A stretch of DNA of 64,000 nt, taken from contig JARICA010000009.1 of the NCBI GenBank assembly GCA_029264305.1, forward strand, positions 124,001-188,000, given 5' to 3'. Positions 23,380 to 33,000 of the stretch are shown piece after piece. The position numbers and the translations under genes are program-made. The stretch comes from Faecalimonas sp. Its GTDB lineage: Bacteria > Bacillota > Clostridia > Lachnospirales > Lachnospiraceae. The notes under the pieces were generated by a model, which saw only the letters and a program-made list of their open reading frames with translations, ran no database searches and was not told the DNA's origin. Within the stretch, counting starts at the first letter, position 1, and each line of letters opens with the position of its first letter.

Positions 23380-25041
23380 GTGGCAACAAAAACAATAAAT
23401 GCAGAAATGCTTGCCAAGATGTTTTTGTCTGGTGCAGGTAATATAGAGGCCAAAAAAGAATTTATCAATGAATTGAACGTATTTCCGGTTCCGGATGGTG
23501 ATACTGGAACCAATATGTCTTTGACTATTATGGCGGCGGCAAAAGAAGTGGCAGGAATTGCAGAATTTGATATGGTATCGCTAGCAAAAGCAATTTCGTC
23601 TGGTTCTCTTCGTGGAGCAAGAGGAAATTCAGGAGTTATTCTTTCGCAGTTGTTTAGAGGATTTACAAAAGAAATTAAAGAACATAAAGAAATAGATACT
23701 GTGATTTTAGCGAAAGCTTGTATGAAAGCTAAGGAAACTGCTTATAAGGCTGTTATGAAGCCAAAAGAAGGTACAATTTTAACTGTAGCAAGAGGAATTG
23801 CTGAAAAAGCAATTGAATTAGCAGAAACTACAGATGATCTAGAAATCTTTATTCCACAAGTAATTGAGCATGCAGAGAATGTCCTTTCTCAAACACCAGA
23901 TATGCTTCCGGTTTTGAAAGAAGCAGGTGTTGTAGATTCAGGTGGACAAGGATTGTTGGAAGTATTAAAAGGTGCATATGATGCTTTTTTAGGAAAAGAA
24001 ATTGATTATAGTAAGATTACTCCAAATACAAGTAAGGGTAACTTGAAATTGAGTAATGATGTACCAGCAGATATTAAGTTTGGTTATTGTACAGAATTCA
24101 TTATCATGACTGAAAAAGAATTTACAGAAAAAGACGAAAAAGAATTTAAAGCGTATTTGGAATCGATAGGAGATTCGATAGTATGTGTTGCTGATGATGA
24201 AATTGTAAAAATTCATGTGCATACAAATGATCCAGGGCTTGCTATTCAGAAAGCATTGACCTTTGGCCAATTGTCTAGAATGAAAATTGATAATATGCGT
24301 GAAGAACACCAAGAAAAATTAATTCGCGATGCAGAAAAACTCGCTCAAGAACAAGCTAAACAAAAGGAAGAAGAACCTAGAAAAGAAATGGGATTTATTG
24401 CTGTTTCTATAGGGGAAGGCTTAAATGAAATTTTTAGAGAATTAGGTGCTGATTATATTATTGAAGGTGGTCAGACAATGAATCCAAGTACGGAAGATAT
24501 GCTTGCGGCAATTGATGCCGTGAATGCTGAACATATCTTTATTTTGCCAAATAATAAAAATATTGTTATGGCAGCAAATCAAGCACAGTCTTTAACAGAA
24601 GACAAAGATATTATTGTGATTCCTACAAAGACAGTTCCACAAGGAATTACAGCTATTATCAATTATATGCCTGAAATGGATGCAAAAACTAATGAAGAAA
24701 CAATGCTTGAAGAAATTAAAAAAGTAAAAACAGGTCAAGTAACTTATGCAGTTAGAGACACCCATATTGATGATAAAGAAATCCATGAAGGAGATATTAT
24801 GGGAATTGGAGATTCAGGTATTCTTTCTGTTGGAACTTCTATAGAAGAAACTACAAAAGATATGCTATCACAATTGGTGGATGAAGAGTCTGAATTGATT
24901 AGTTTATATTTTGGTCAAGAAATCTCAGAAGAAGAAGCAGAGAAACTTTCAGCAGAGATTGAAGAATTATATCCGGATACAGATGTAGATACACATTTTG
25001 GTGGTCAACCGATTTATTATTATGTACTAGCAGTAGAATAA
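23380..25041 (+). CDS. DAK2 domain fatty acid kinase-like protein (FakA/YloV)
   Basis: The 553-residue protein begins at GTG 23380 with a GGAGG site. It has an N-terminal DAK2 (DhaL-like) nucleotide-binding domain with NVFPVPDGDTGTNMSLT and GARGNSGVILSQLFRGF, the magnesium-ATP site, then a middle domain and a C-terminal FakA/DegV-like region with DMLAAIDAVNAEHIFILPNNKNIVMAANQA. FakA phosphorylates fatty acids carried by FakB proteins for lipid synthesis. The order rpmB (opposite), Asp23, DAK2, recG is conserved in Firmicutes. Confidence 0.88.
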   Translation: MATKTINAEMLAKMFLSGAGNIEAKKEFINELNVFPVPDGDTGTNMSLTIMAAAKEVAGIAEFDMVSLAKAISSGSLRGARGNSGVILSQLFRGFTKEIKEHKEIDTVILAKACMKAKETAYKAVMKPKEGTILTVARGIAEKAIELAETTDDLEIFIPQVIEHAENVLSQTPDMLPVLKEAGVVDSGGQGLLEVLKGAYDAFLGKEIDYSKITPNTSKGNLKLSNDVPADIKFGYCTEFIIMTEKEFTEKDEKEFKAYLESIGDSIVCVADDEIVKIHVHTNDPGLAIQKALTFGQLSRMKIDNMREEHQEKLIRDAEKLAQEQAKQKEEEPRKEMGFIAVSIGEGLNEIFRELGADYIIEGGQTMNPSTEDMLAAIDAVNAEHIFILPNNKNIVMAANQAQSLTEDKDIIVIPTKTVPQGITAIINYMPEMDAKTNEETMLEEIKKVKTGQVTYAVRDTHIDDKEIHEGDIMGIGDSGILSVGTSIEETTKDMLSQLVDEESELISLYFGQEISEEEAEKLSAEIEELYPDTDVDTHFGGQPIYYYVLAVE

Positions 25042-25056
25042 AAAATATGACATTAG

Positions 25057-25083
25057 AAAAGCGATTCTTTGGAGTCGCTTTTT
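25057..25083 (+). terminator. Terminator between the DAK2 gene and recG
   Basis: AAGCGATTC and GAGTCGCTT pair around a TTTG loop and are followed by a T run. A possible TTG start for recG at 25069 lies inside this hairpin and is therefore rejected. Confidence 0.75.
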
Positions 25084-25107
25084 CTATTAAAGGAACAGGA
25101 AAAGAGT

Positions 25108-27168
25108 ATGAATGAGTTAGCAAATATTTCAGAGTTAAAAGGTGTTGGTGAGAAAACAGAAAAATTATTTTATAAATTGGGTGTTTTTACTGTTGGAGAT
25201 TTGATTCGGTATTTTCCAAGGACATATGACGTATACGAAAAATCAAAAGAAATATCTGAGATAGAAGAAGGAAAAATTATTACAGTTACAGGAACAATTT
25301 GGGGACCGGTTCAATTTTCGGGAACACGTACATTGCAGATTACTACTTTGACTTTGAAGGATTGTACAGGACAGTTAAAAGTAGTATGGTTTCGAATGCC
25401 TTTTTTAAAAAATACGCTTCGCTCAGGAAGCGTTATTACTTTGAGAGGAAAAGTGTCCAATAGAAAAGGAATACTGACAATGGAACAACCGGAAATATTT
25501 TATCCAAGCATAAAATATCAAGAGAAAGAAAATACGCTTCAGCCAGTATATCCTTTGACAGCAGGTATAACGAACAATACTATTACAAAGTTGGTGCGAC
25601 AGATTTTAGAAAATCTAGATTTAAAACAGGAAATTTTGCCTGACTATATGAGGATGAAGTATCAGTTGGCAGAATACAATTATGCTGTAAGAGGAATACA
25701 TTTTCCTTCAAATAAAGAGGAATATTATCATGCAAGGGAAAGACTTGTTTTTGAAGAGTTTTTGCTATTTCTTTTATCACTAAGACGACTGAAAGAAAAT
25801 AAGGAAAGAACAGAAAATGTTTTTTCTTTTACAACTCCAAAAGAAATTGAAAAATTTTTGAATCAGCTTCCATATGAATTAACAACTGCACAGAAGAAAG
25901 TGTGGGAAGAAATTAAAGGAGATCTCGTTGGGAAAACTGCGATGGCAAGACTTGTGCAAGGGGACGTGGGTTCTGGAAAAACAATAATTGCTTTACTTGG
26001 ATTAATGTTTGTAGGTTTGAATGGATATCAAGGAGCGTTGATGGCTCCGACAGAAGTATTAGCAAAACAACATTATCAATCTATATGTGAAATGTTTGAT
26101 AAGTATGAAATTCCGTTACAAACAGAATTATTGACAGGCTCAATGACTTTAAAGGAAAAGAGATTGGTATATGAAAAAATTGAGCAAGGGGAAGTAAATC
26201 TGATTATAGGAACGCATGCTTTAATTCAAGAAAAAGTAAAATATAAGAAACTTGCACTTGTGATTACTGATGAGCAACATAGATTTGGGGTGAAGCAGAG
26301 AGAAAAATTAGCAGAAAAAGGGGAAACTCCACATATTCTTGTTATGAGTGCAACTCCTATTCCAAGAACTTTGGCGATTATTTTGTATGGTGATCTTGAT
26401 ATTTCTGTTATTGATGAACTTCCGGCGAACCGATTGCCGATAAAAAATTGCGTAGTAGATACATCGTATAGAAAAACGGCTTATAATTTTATGAAAAAAC
26501 AAATAGGACAGGGAAGACAATGTTATGTAATTTGCCCCATGGTGGAAGAGAGCGAAACGCTAGAAGTAGAAAATGTGACAGATTATGCAAAAACACTTCA
26601 AGAAGAGTTGGGAAATCAAATACATGTACAATATTTACATGGAAAGATGAAGCAAAGACAAAAAGATGAGATCATGGAAAAATTTGCAAGAAATGAAATA
26701 CAAGTATTAGTTTCTACAACAGTGATTGAAGTGGGAATTAATGTACCAAATGCGACTATAATGATGATTGAAAATGCAGAAAGATTTGGATTGGCTCAAT
26801 TGCATCAGTTAAGAGGACGTGTTGGTAGAGGGGATTACCAATCATATTGCATTTTTATGACGGCAACAAAATCGAAAGAAACAAAAAAACGATTAGAAAT
26901 TTTAAATAAATCTAATGATGGATTTTATATAGCAGGAGAAGATTTGAAATTGAGAGGACCAGGAGATTTGTTTGGTATAAGGCAAAGTGGGATTTTGGAT
27001 TTTAAACTTGCAGATGTATTTCAAGACACAAAAACATTACAAAAGGCAAATGAAGCGGCAACGCAATTGCTTGAAAATGATCCCGATTTAGAGGCGAAAG
27101 AAAATGAAAATTTAAGACAATATTTACAGAAATATATGCAAAATATATTGTTGGAAACAACGCTTTAA
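25108..27168 (+). CDS. recG: ATP-dependent DNA helicase RecG
   Basis: RecG reverses stalled forks and processes branched DNA. ATG 25108 follows an AGGAAAAGAG site. The 686 residues have the normal family length. An N-terminal wedge/OB domain (about 50-150) is followed by the helicase core: Walker A RLVQGDVGSGKTIIALL, motif Ia APTEVLAKQH, TGSMTLKEKRL, DEQHRFGVKQR, the VMSATPIPRTLA motif, and the second RecA-like domain with LHGKMKQRQKDEIMEKF, STTVIEVGINVPNA and QLRGRVGRGDYQSYC. The C-terminal RGPGDLFGIRQSG segment is the RecG hook. A terminator hairpin precedes the gene. Confidence 0.96.
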   Translation: MNELANISELKGVGEKTEKLFYKLGVFTVGDLIRYFPRTYDVYEKSKEISEIEEGKIITVTGTIWGPVQFSGTRTLQITTLTLKDCTGQLKVVWFRMPFLKNTLRSGSVITLRGKVSNRKGILTMEQPEIFYPSIKYQEKENTLQPVYPLTAGITNNTITKLVRQILENLDLKQEILPDYMRMKYQLAEYNYAVRGIHFPSNKEEYYHARERLVFEEFLLFLLSLRRLKENKERTENVFSFTTPKEIEKFLNQLPYELTTAQKKVWEEIKGDLVGKTAMARLVQGDVGSGKTIIALLGLMFVGLNGYQGALMAPTEVLAKQHYQSICEMFDKYEIPLQTELLTGSMTLKEKRLVYEKIEQGEVNLIIGTHALIQEKVKYKKLALVITDEQHRFGVKQREKLAEKGETPHILVMSATPIPRTLAIILYGDLDISVIDELPANRLPIKNCVVDTSYRKTAYNFMKKQIGQGRQCYVICPMVEESETLEVENVTDYAKTLQEELGNQIHVQYLHGKMKQRQKDEIMEKFARNEIQVLVSTTVIEVGINVPNATIMMIENAERFGLAQLHQLRGRVGRGDYQSYCIFMTATKSKETKKRLEILNKSNDGFYIAGEDLKLRGPGDLFGIRQSGILDFKLADVFQDTKTLQKANEAATQLLENDPDLEAKENENLRQYLQKYMQNILLETTL

Positions 27169-27230
27169 ATAAACGATTATATATAGAAAATACTCATAAC
27201 AAATTTTATCAAAATAAGAAATAATTTCTA

Positions 27231-27259
27231 GTGTAATTTAAATAATATTCCACATACTA
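27231..27259 (+). promoter_or_regulatory. Candidate sigma-G/F-type forespore promoter for the SASP gene
   Basis: CATACTA at 27253-27259 matches the sigma-G/F -10 pattern, and GTGTAA at 27231-27236 lies at the proper distance for a -35. It is 62 bases before a spore-protein gene, as expected for forespore expression; the -35 match is partial. Confidence 0.4.
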
Positions 27260-27321
27260 TCTTTGTAACAAACAACAAGATGTTACAAAATATATTATAT
27301 TATTTAAAGGAGGAAATTATC

Positions 27322-27585
27322 ATGACAAGTCGTTCATCAAACAAGGCTGCTGTACCTGAAGCAAAAACAGCATTAGACAAATTTAAATATGAGGTAGCGA
27401 GTGAACTTGGAGTTCCATTGACTGATGGTTACAATGGAGATCTCACATCAAGACAGAATGGTTCTGTTGGTGGGTATATGGTTAATGTAATAGTCGCTGA
27501 AGGACACAAAGAGTTCAAACGAAATTTAAGATCAGTTGCAAATCACGCAAGGATAATTGAATATGATTATAGGATAACATTTTGA
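27322..27585 (+). CDS. Alpha/beta-type small acid-soluble spore protein with an unusual C-terminus
   Basis: Alpha/beta SASPs coat spore DNA and are degraded by the GPR protease at germination. ATG 27322 follows an AAAGGAGG site. The first two thirds are canonical: VPEAKTALDKFKYEVASELGVPL (with the GPR cleavage region) and GYNGDLTSRQNGSVGGYMV. After GGYMV the usual KKMIEQ-type ending is replaced by about 30 atypical residues, ending in HARIIEYDYRITF, so the protein is 87 residues instead of about 60-70. Neither other frame restores a normal end, so a simple frameshift does not explain it. The gene stands alone with a candidate forespore promoter. Confidence 0.85.
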   Translation: MTSRSSNKAAVPEAKTALDKFKYEVASELGVPLTDGYNGDLTSRQNGSVGGYMVNVIVAEGHKEFKRNLRSVANHARIIEYDYRITF

Positions 27586-27740
27586 ATTTAGGCTATATGC
27601 GTTACCAAAAGAAGTATACATATATTCTGTACCCCGTTCTTTTGAATATATTTTTCCATAAAAATACCGACCTCTCAATCGTTAGATTTTTAGTATAACT
27701 TTTTGAGGGAGGTGCATATTGTTTTATGTACTTTTTCTTG

Positions 27741-27769
27741 TTGTAAAAAAATAGTGAGAGTGATATTAT
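27741..27769 (+). promoter_or_regulatory. Sigma-A promoter for the Ca/Na antiporter gene
   Basis: TTGTAA (27741-27746) and TATTAT (27764-27769) are 17 bases apart, 41 bases before the start codon. Confidence 0.55.
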
Positions 27770-27810
27770 ATTTTTTAGGCAACTTTTTATGAAGAAAAGG
27801 AGAAGAAAAA

Positions 27811-28776
27811 ATGAATATGTTTGTTGCGTTGATCTGCTTAATAGTTGGATTCGTTTTATTAGTAAAAGGGGCAGATTTTTTTGTTGATGGAGCCTCAGCC
27901 ATCGCAAAACAGTTACATATACCAGCTATAGTTATTGGACTTACGATTGTTGCTTTTGGAACAAGTGCTCCGGAACTTGCGGTTAGTATATCAGCAGCTA
28001 TGAAAGGAAGTAACGATATTGCTGTTGGAAATGTTGTTGGTTCAAATCTTTTTAATTTGTTGATTGTGGTAGGGGTGAGTGCATTTATTTATCCATTGCA
28101 TGTAAAGAAGAGCATGATTAAGAAAGATTACCCAATTGCACTTATTGGAGCAGTATTGCTTGGAGTTCTTGCTATGGATACATTGTTTGGAAAGACAAGT
28201 ATGGAACTTAGTAGAGCAGATGGAGTTATTCTATTGATTGGTTTTACTATTTTTATGTATCTTGCTATACGAGAGGGATTGAAAGGAAGAGCTGAACATA
28301 AAGAGAACGAAGAAAAAATAGAAGTTCAATATACTCTCGGAAAAAGTATTTTCATATGCATTATTGGTTTGGCAGGAATTATTATTGGTGGGAATATGGT
28401 TGTAGATGGAGCAAAAGAAATTGCTAGAGCATTTGGATTAAGTGAAGCTTTCATTGGTTTAACAATAGTTGCTTTCGGAACATCTCTTCCTGAACTTGTT
28501 ACGTCTATTGTGGCTGCAAGAAAAGGAGAAAGCGATATTTCGCTTGGAAATGTTATAGGTTCGAATATTTTTAATATCTTTTTTATTTTAGGTGTTTCAG
28601 GAACGATTCTTCCAATGGCTGTTGCAAATACATATCTATATGATATTGCCATTTTAATTGTAGTTTCAATTATATTTTTCATTCCAATTTGCAAAAAACA
28701 AAAGGTGTCTAGAGCGATGGGAGGAACAATGGTAGCAACTTATATGGCGTATATGGTATATTTGTTTGTTAGATAA
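27811..28776 (+). CDS. Calcium/sodium antiporter (CaCA family, YrbG-like)
   Basis: The 321-residue membrane protein shows the inverted internal repeat of the family. Each half carries one alpha repeat: GLTIVAFGTSAPELAVSISAA with GNVVGSNLFN in the first half and GLTIVAFGTSLPELVTSIVAA with GNVIGSNIFN in the second. About ten hydrophobic helices are visible. The protein would exchange Na+ (or H+) for Ca2+ across the cytoplasmic membrane. An AAGGAG site precedes the ATG, and a two-way terminator follows. Confidence 0.93.
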   Translation: MNMFVALICLIVGFVLLVKGADFFVDGASAIAKQLHIPAIVIGLTIVAFGTSAPELAVSISAAMKGSNDIAVGNVVGSNLFNLLIVVGVSAFIYPLHVKKSMIKKDYPIALIGAVLLGVLAMDTLFGKTSMELSRADGVILLIGFTIFMYLAIREGLKGRAEHKENEEKIEVQYTLGKSIFICIIGLAGIIIGGNMVVDGAKEIARAFGLSEAFIGLTIVAFGTSLPELVTSIVAARKGESDISLGNVIGSNIFNIFFILGVSGTILPMAVANTYLYDIAILIVVSIIFFIPICKKQKVSRAMGGTMVATYMAYMVYLFVR

Positions 28777-28780
28777 AGGA

Positions 28781-28808
28781 AACCAGTCACATTAGTGGCT
28801 GGTTTTTT
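28781..28808. terminator. Bidirectional terminator between the antiporter and aminotransferase genes
   Basis: AACCAGTCAC and GTGGCTGGTT pair with an ATTA loop (one G-T pair), with T6 on the right; it begins just after the antiporter stop and ends just before the stop of the reverse-strand gene. Confidence 0.85.
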
Positions 28809-28812
28809 GTGT

Positions 28813-29907
28813 TCAATTACATATTTCTTCTAGACAGTTGAGGAGTCGGTCATTGTCCGCTGGATTCATAATGCAAAAGCGAATAAATTCCCCATCTAAT
28901 CCGGTAAATGTAGAACAGTCACGAATCATTAGTCCATTTTTAATTGCATGGACAAATACATCATTTGAAGTAAGATTATTTTTACAGAGTTTTAGCAAAA
29001 TAAAGTTTGCTGTAGGTTCATACACACGTATAAAAGGAAAAGTGTGGAGCCTTTTACAAATACGTTTTCTTTCAGAAGAAATCAGAGAATGCGTTTTTTG
29101 TATGTAATCAGTATCGGAAAGAAGAAGTTCTCCCGCATAAGCGCCTATACTATTTAAACTCCAAGGGTTTTTAATTTTATTTAATTTTTCAAGAAGAGTG
29201 GAATTTCCAGTAATTCCATACCCAAACCGTAAACCCGGTGCTGCAAAAAATTTAGAAACACCACGGAGTACAATTAGATTGTCGAAAAGACTTATTAATG
29301 GCGTGGCAGTGGTTTCCGTAATATTGTCTACAAATTCTATATATGTTTCGTCAATAATAACAAAAATATTTCTTTTTTTACAAAAGGACAAAATATTCTT
29401 TAGTTGTTCCACATACAAAGTAGTAGAAGTTGGATTGTTTGGGTTGCACAAAATAAATAAATCAATATCTTTCTCCAATGATGTATATAAATTAGATAAA
29501 GAAAAAGAAAAATTATTTTCCGCAGGAAGAGGAAAATATTCTATTTTACCTCCAATAAGTGAAATTTCTTTTTCGTATTCAGAATAACTAGGAATAGGAA
29601 GTAAGACTTTTTTGGGGTTTAAAACTTGGATAAAAAGAGAAATTAATTCTGTACACCCATTTCCGACAACAATGTCTTGTGAAGAAACATGACAGTAGGA
29701 AGCAATTTTCTTTTTCAAGGAAGCATAATCTCTATCAGGATAAGAAGAAATAATATCAAGATTCTGAGCCAATTTATTTTTGACATTGGAAGATAAGCCA
29801 AGAGGATTTACATTTGCTCCAAAACAAATAATTTCTTCTTGTGGAAGATGAAAATATTCAGCGACCGCCTCTAAATCACTTCCATGGAATTGAGGTATTT
29901 TATTCAT
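28813..29907 (-). CDS. PLP-dependent class I/II aminotransferase (HisC/CobD-like)
   Basis: The start at 29907 is chosen because AGAAAGGTGG lies just upstream; longer starts overlap promoter DNA. The 364 residues show fold-type I aminotransferase motifs: FGANVNPLGL and SSYPDRDY near the N-terminus, VGNGCTELI, the FILCNPNNPTS motif, IDETYIEF with the PLP-contacting Asp, and the lysine in VLRGVSKFFAAPGLRFGYG. It resembles both histidinol-phosphate aminotransferase and threonine-phosphate decarboxylase. No histidine or cobalamin gene is nearby, so the substrate is open. It diverges from the DUF5717 gene through a shared palindromic promoter. Confidence 0.85.
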   Translation of the reverse strand: MNKIPQFHGSDLEAVAEYFHLPQEEIICFGANVNPLGLSSNVKNKLAQNLDIISSYPDRDYASLKKKIASYCHVSSQDIVVGNGCTELISLFIQVLNPKKVLLPIPSYSEYEKEISLIGGKIEYFPLPAENNFSFSLSNLYTSLEKDIDLFILCNPNNPTSTTLYVEQLKNILSFCKKRNIFVIIDETYIEFVDNITETTATPLISLFDNLIVLRGVSKFFAAPGLRFGYGITGNSTLLEKLNKIKNPWSLNSIGAYAGELLLSDTDYIQKTHSLISSERKRICKRLHTFPFIRVYEPTANFILLKLCKNNLTSNDVFVHAIKNGLMIRDCSTFTGLDGEFIRFCIMNPADNDRLLNCLEEICN

Positions 29908-29939
29908 ATAAAGACCACCTTTCTGATTCATATAAAAAC

Positions 29940-30002
29940 TTGCCATAAATGAAATAATAATGCTATAATAATTTATTATAGCGTGAAATTGATGAAATGC
30001 AA
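29940..30002. promoter_or_regulatory. Interpenetrating divergent promoters in a 21-base palindrome
   Basis: A perfect palindrome (GCTATAATAA, T, TTATTATAGC; 29962-29982) holds TATAAT on both strands. Rightward, TTGCCA (29940-29945) is 18 bases from TATAAT (29964-29969). Leftward, TTGCAT (reverse complement at 29997-30002) is 16 bases from TATAAT (29975-29980). The rightward unit serves the DUF5717 gene, the leftward one the aminotransferase; the two RNA polymerase footprints overlap. Confidence 0.65.
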
Positions 30003-30034
30003 TGCAAGAAACAAATGAGTAGCAGGTGGATAGC

Positions 30035-33000
30035 ATGAAGAATAAAATTAAGAGAATTTCAAAAGGAGATTTTGAAGTAATACAGCCAGACGTACAATTT
30101 TCGGAAACCCACATTATAATGCAAATTAGTGAAGGGGAAATTTATCAAGGAAGTTTTACGTTGAAAAATAGAAAAGACGAGGAGATTCGAGGATTAATTT
30201 ATCCGTCTTCTTTTCGTATACAATTAAAAAATCAAGGATTTCAAGGGAATCCAGTGGAAGTGAATTATACCTTTGATGGAAGTGGAATGAAACCTGGAGA
30301 TGTGGAAAAAGGAAAATTCACCGTGGTTTGCGATGGAGGAGAGTATGATATAGCATACACTGCAGTGGTAGAAAAACCATTTGTCATAACGGAATATGGA
30401 AAGGTGCAAACACTTAGAGAATTTAAAGAACTTGCTGAAATAGATTATGTTGAAGCTTGGAATTTATTTCGTTCAAAAAAATTTTCTGAATTATTGAAAT
30501 ATGAAGAAGAAAGAATAGTAGCCCTTTATAGTAATATGAGAAAATGGTCTCTAGATAAACAGGCTTTAGAAGAATTTTTAGTTTCAAGTAAACAAAAAGA
30601 AAGGATTTATTTGCTTTTTCAGGAAGAAGAGGCGATACTCTCTTATTATTCAGAAACAACTAAGGAAACAATCGTTTTGACAAAAAACACTTGGGGATAT
30701 TTGCCAGTGAAAATTTTTGTGGTTGGAGAGTTTTTAAGTGTTGAAAAAAATCAGATTACAACAGAAGATTTTATTGGTAATGATTATTATTTGGAGTATA
30801 TAGTTAATGTAGAAAAATTGCATGCAGGATATAATTATGGGAAAATTATAGTAGAAACTCCTTTTGAAACAATGGAATATCCAGTAACAGTACGCCAACA
30901 ATCAATTCATACTGAAAAACATGGAGAAGAAAAGTTAATGTTTGGCTGTCTTTTAAAAAGTTACATGGCGTGTGTTTCGGGTAACTTGGAAATAAAACAG
31001 TGGACAAAACAAGCAGTAGAACTTGTAAAAAAATTACAGGAAATAGCACCGGATAACGAATTTTATGAATTGCTTATGGCACATGTATATTTAAGAGGTG
31101 GATGTAAAGAAGAAGGGAAATGGCTTTTAGAAAATTATAATTACAATCGTTTTGCTATTGGAAAAAAGACAGAACTGGGTTCGTATTATTTGTTTCTAAC
31201 AGGACTTCTAGCAAAAGATGAGAGTTATATTAAAAAGGTTACAGAAGAATTAAATAAAGCTTATGAAAAACATCCTACATCTTGGCAATTGTTATGCATG
31301 TTGTTGAATGTAGATTTGAAGTATCGTAATTATAGTGAGAAAATTCGTGTATTACAAAAGCAGTTTTCAGAAGGGGCGAATCAAATTCCTTTATACATTG
31401 AGGCGTATCTTTGTTTTCAAGAAAAAAGTAGTTTGTTGAAAAAAATAGGGCAATTCGAGATGAAAGTATTAGATTTTGCCACAAAATACCGCATGATTAC
31501 AAAAGAATTGGCGCTGTATACAGCGAATCTTGCCAGCCAGGAAAAAACTTATAAAGAAAATTTATATCAGATATTATCCCGTTCTTATTGTTTGTATCCT
31601 GAAAAAATGATTTTAAATGCGATCTGTACATTACTTATCAAAGGAGATAAGAAAGAAAATAAGTATTTTGTTTGGTATGATAGAGCGGTGACAGCAGGTC
31701 TTAGAATTGCAAAATTGTATGAATATTATGTAATGTCTGCTGATAAAGATAGGATGAACAAAGCATTCCCAAGAACTGTATGGCTATATTTTGTGCATGG
31801 AAGTTCTTTGGATTATAAAAATACAGCATTTTTATATGCGAATATATTAACATATGAGGATAAGAAAAGCAGATTATTTTTAAACTATTTTGAACAAATG
31901 GAAAGGTTTTCGTGGAAGCAACTTGAAAAAAGAAGAATTAACGAAAATCTCAGATTATTATATAAGTATTTCTGTAATGAACCAAATTTAAATATGGAGA
32001 GAATGAAAGCTATTTATGATATTTCTCATATATATCTAGTGAAGACAAATGCATCCCATATGAAATATGTGCTCGTTCTTGAGAAAAATGGCACAATCAG
32101 TCAGCGTGTTGCTTATGGAAAAGAAGGAGCGAAAATTTTATTATATCATAAAACGTCACGAATTGTATGGGAAGCAGATGATGGAAAATTTTATGCAGAT
32201 TCTATTCAATATGAACTTACAAGGCTTTGTTTTGAGACACAGTTTGTAGAAATGTATAAGGATAAAGAAGATTTACTTGAAACAGGCGTGGAAGAAAGTA
32301 AAGAAAAATTGACGTTTGAAAATGTAAAAAAATACGGTGTTGATTATTTTGGGGAAGAAAAAGTTTTCCGTTTATGTAGTAAATGTATTCGGGAAGAAAA
32401 CAAGGAAAATGATTACCTTACTTATCTCTGTTTTTCTCTTTTAAATAGAGGAGTATACGACAATATGACACTTCTTTATTTGGCAAAATATTATTGTGGT
32501 GCGACAAAAGACATGAAAAAAGTTTGGAATATTGCAAAAGAATATGGAGTTAAAAGTGATACACTTGCAGAAAGAATTATTACACAGATGTTATATACGG
32601 AAACGATGTTTAATGAAGAAAAATTTTTCATGGATTATTGTAAGGAAAGCAAATGTTCTCATTTAAAACAAGCATATTTATCGTATATTTCGAATGAATA
32701 TATTGTAAAATCAAGAGAAATTAAAAAAGAAATTATAGAAGTGATTTTAAATGAATATGAAAAAGGAAATGAACTTCCAATAGTATGTAAAATTGCGGTA
32801 ATAAAATTTTATGCAAGACATTCTTATCCAAAAGAATGGGAAGATAGATTAAAACTATTTTTACAGGAACTTTGTGAACAACAACTTATTTTTCCGTTTT
32901 ATTTGGAGTATAAAGAAAAATGGTTACAGGAAGTTCTGCTTCACGATAAAATTATGATTCAATATAAAGCGAAAAAAGCTGGAAAAGTGAAATTATTATA

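Noticed and set aside
25069..25107. Longer start for recG at TTG 25069
   Set aside because: It is inside the terminator hairpin, and ATG 25108 has an AGGAAAAGAG site and the normal RecG start.
27602..27907. Reverse-strand open frames of 101 and 70 codons in the gap before the antiporter
   Set aside because: They are AT-driven low-complexity frames without ribosome sites, running into the antiporter gene.
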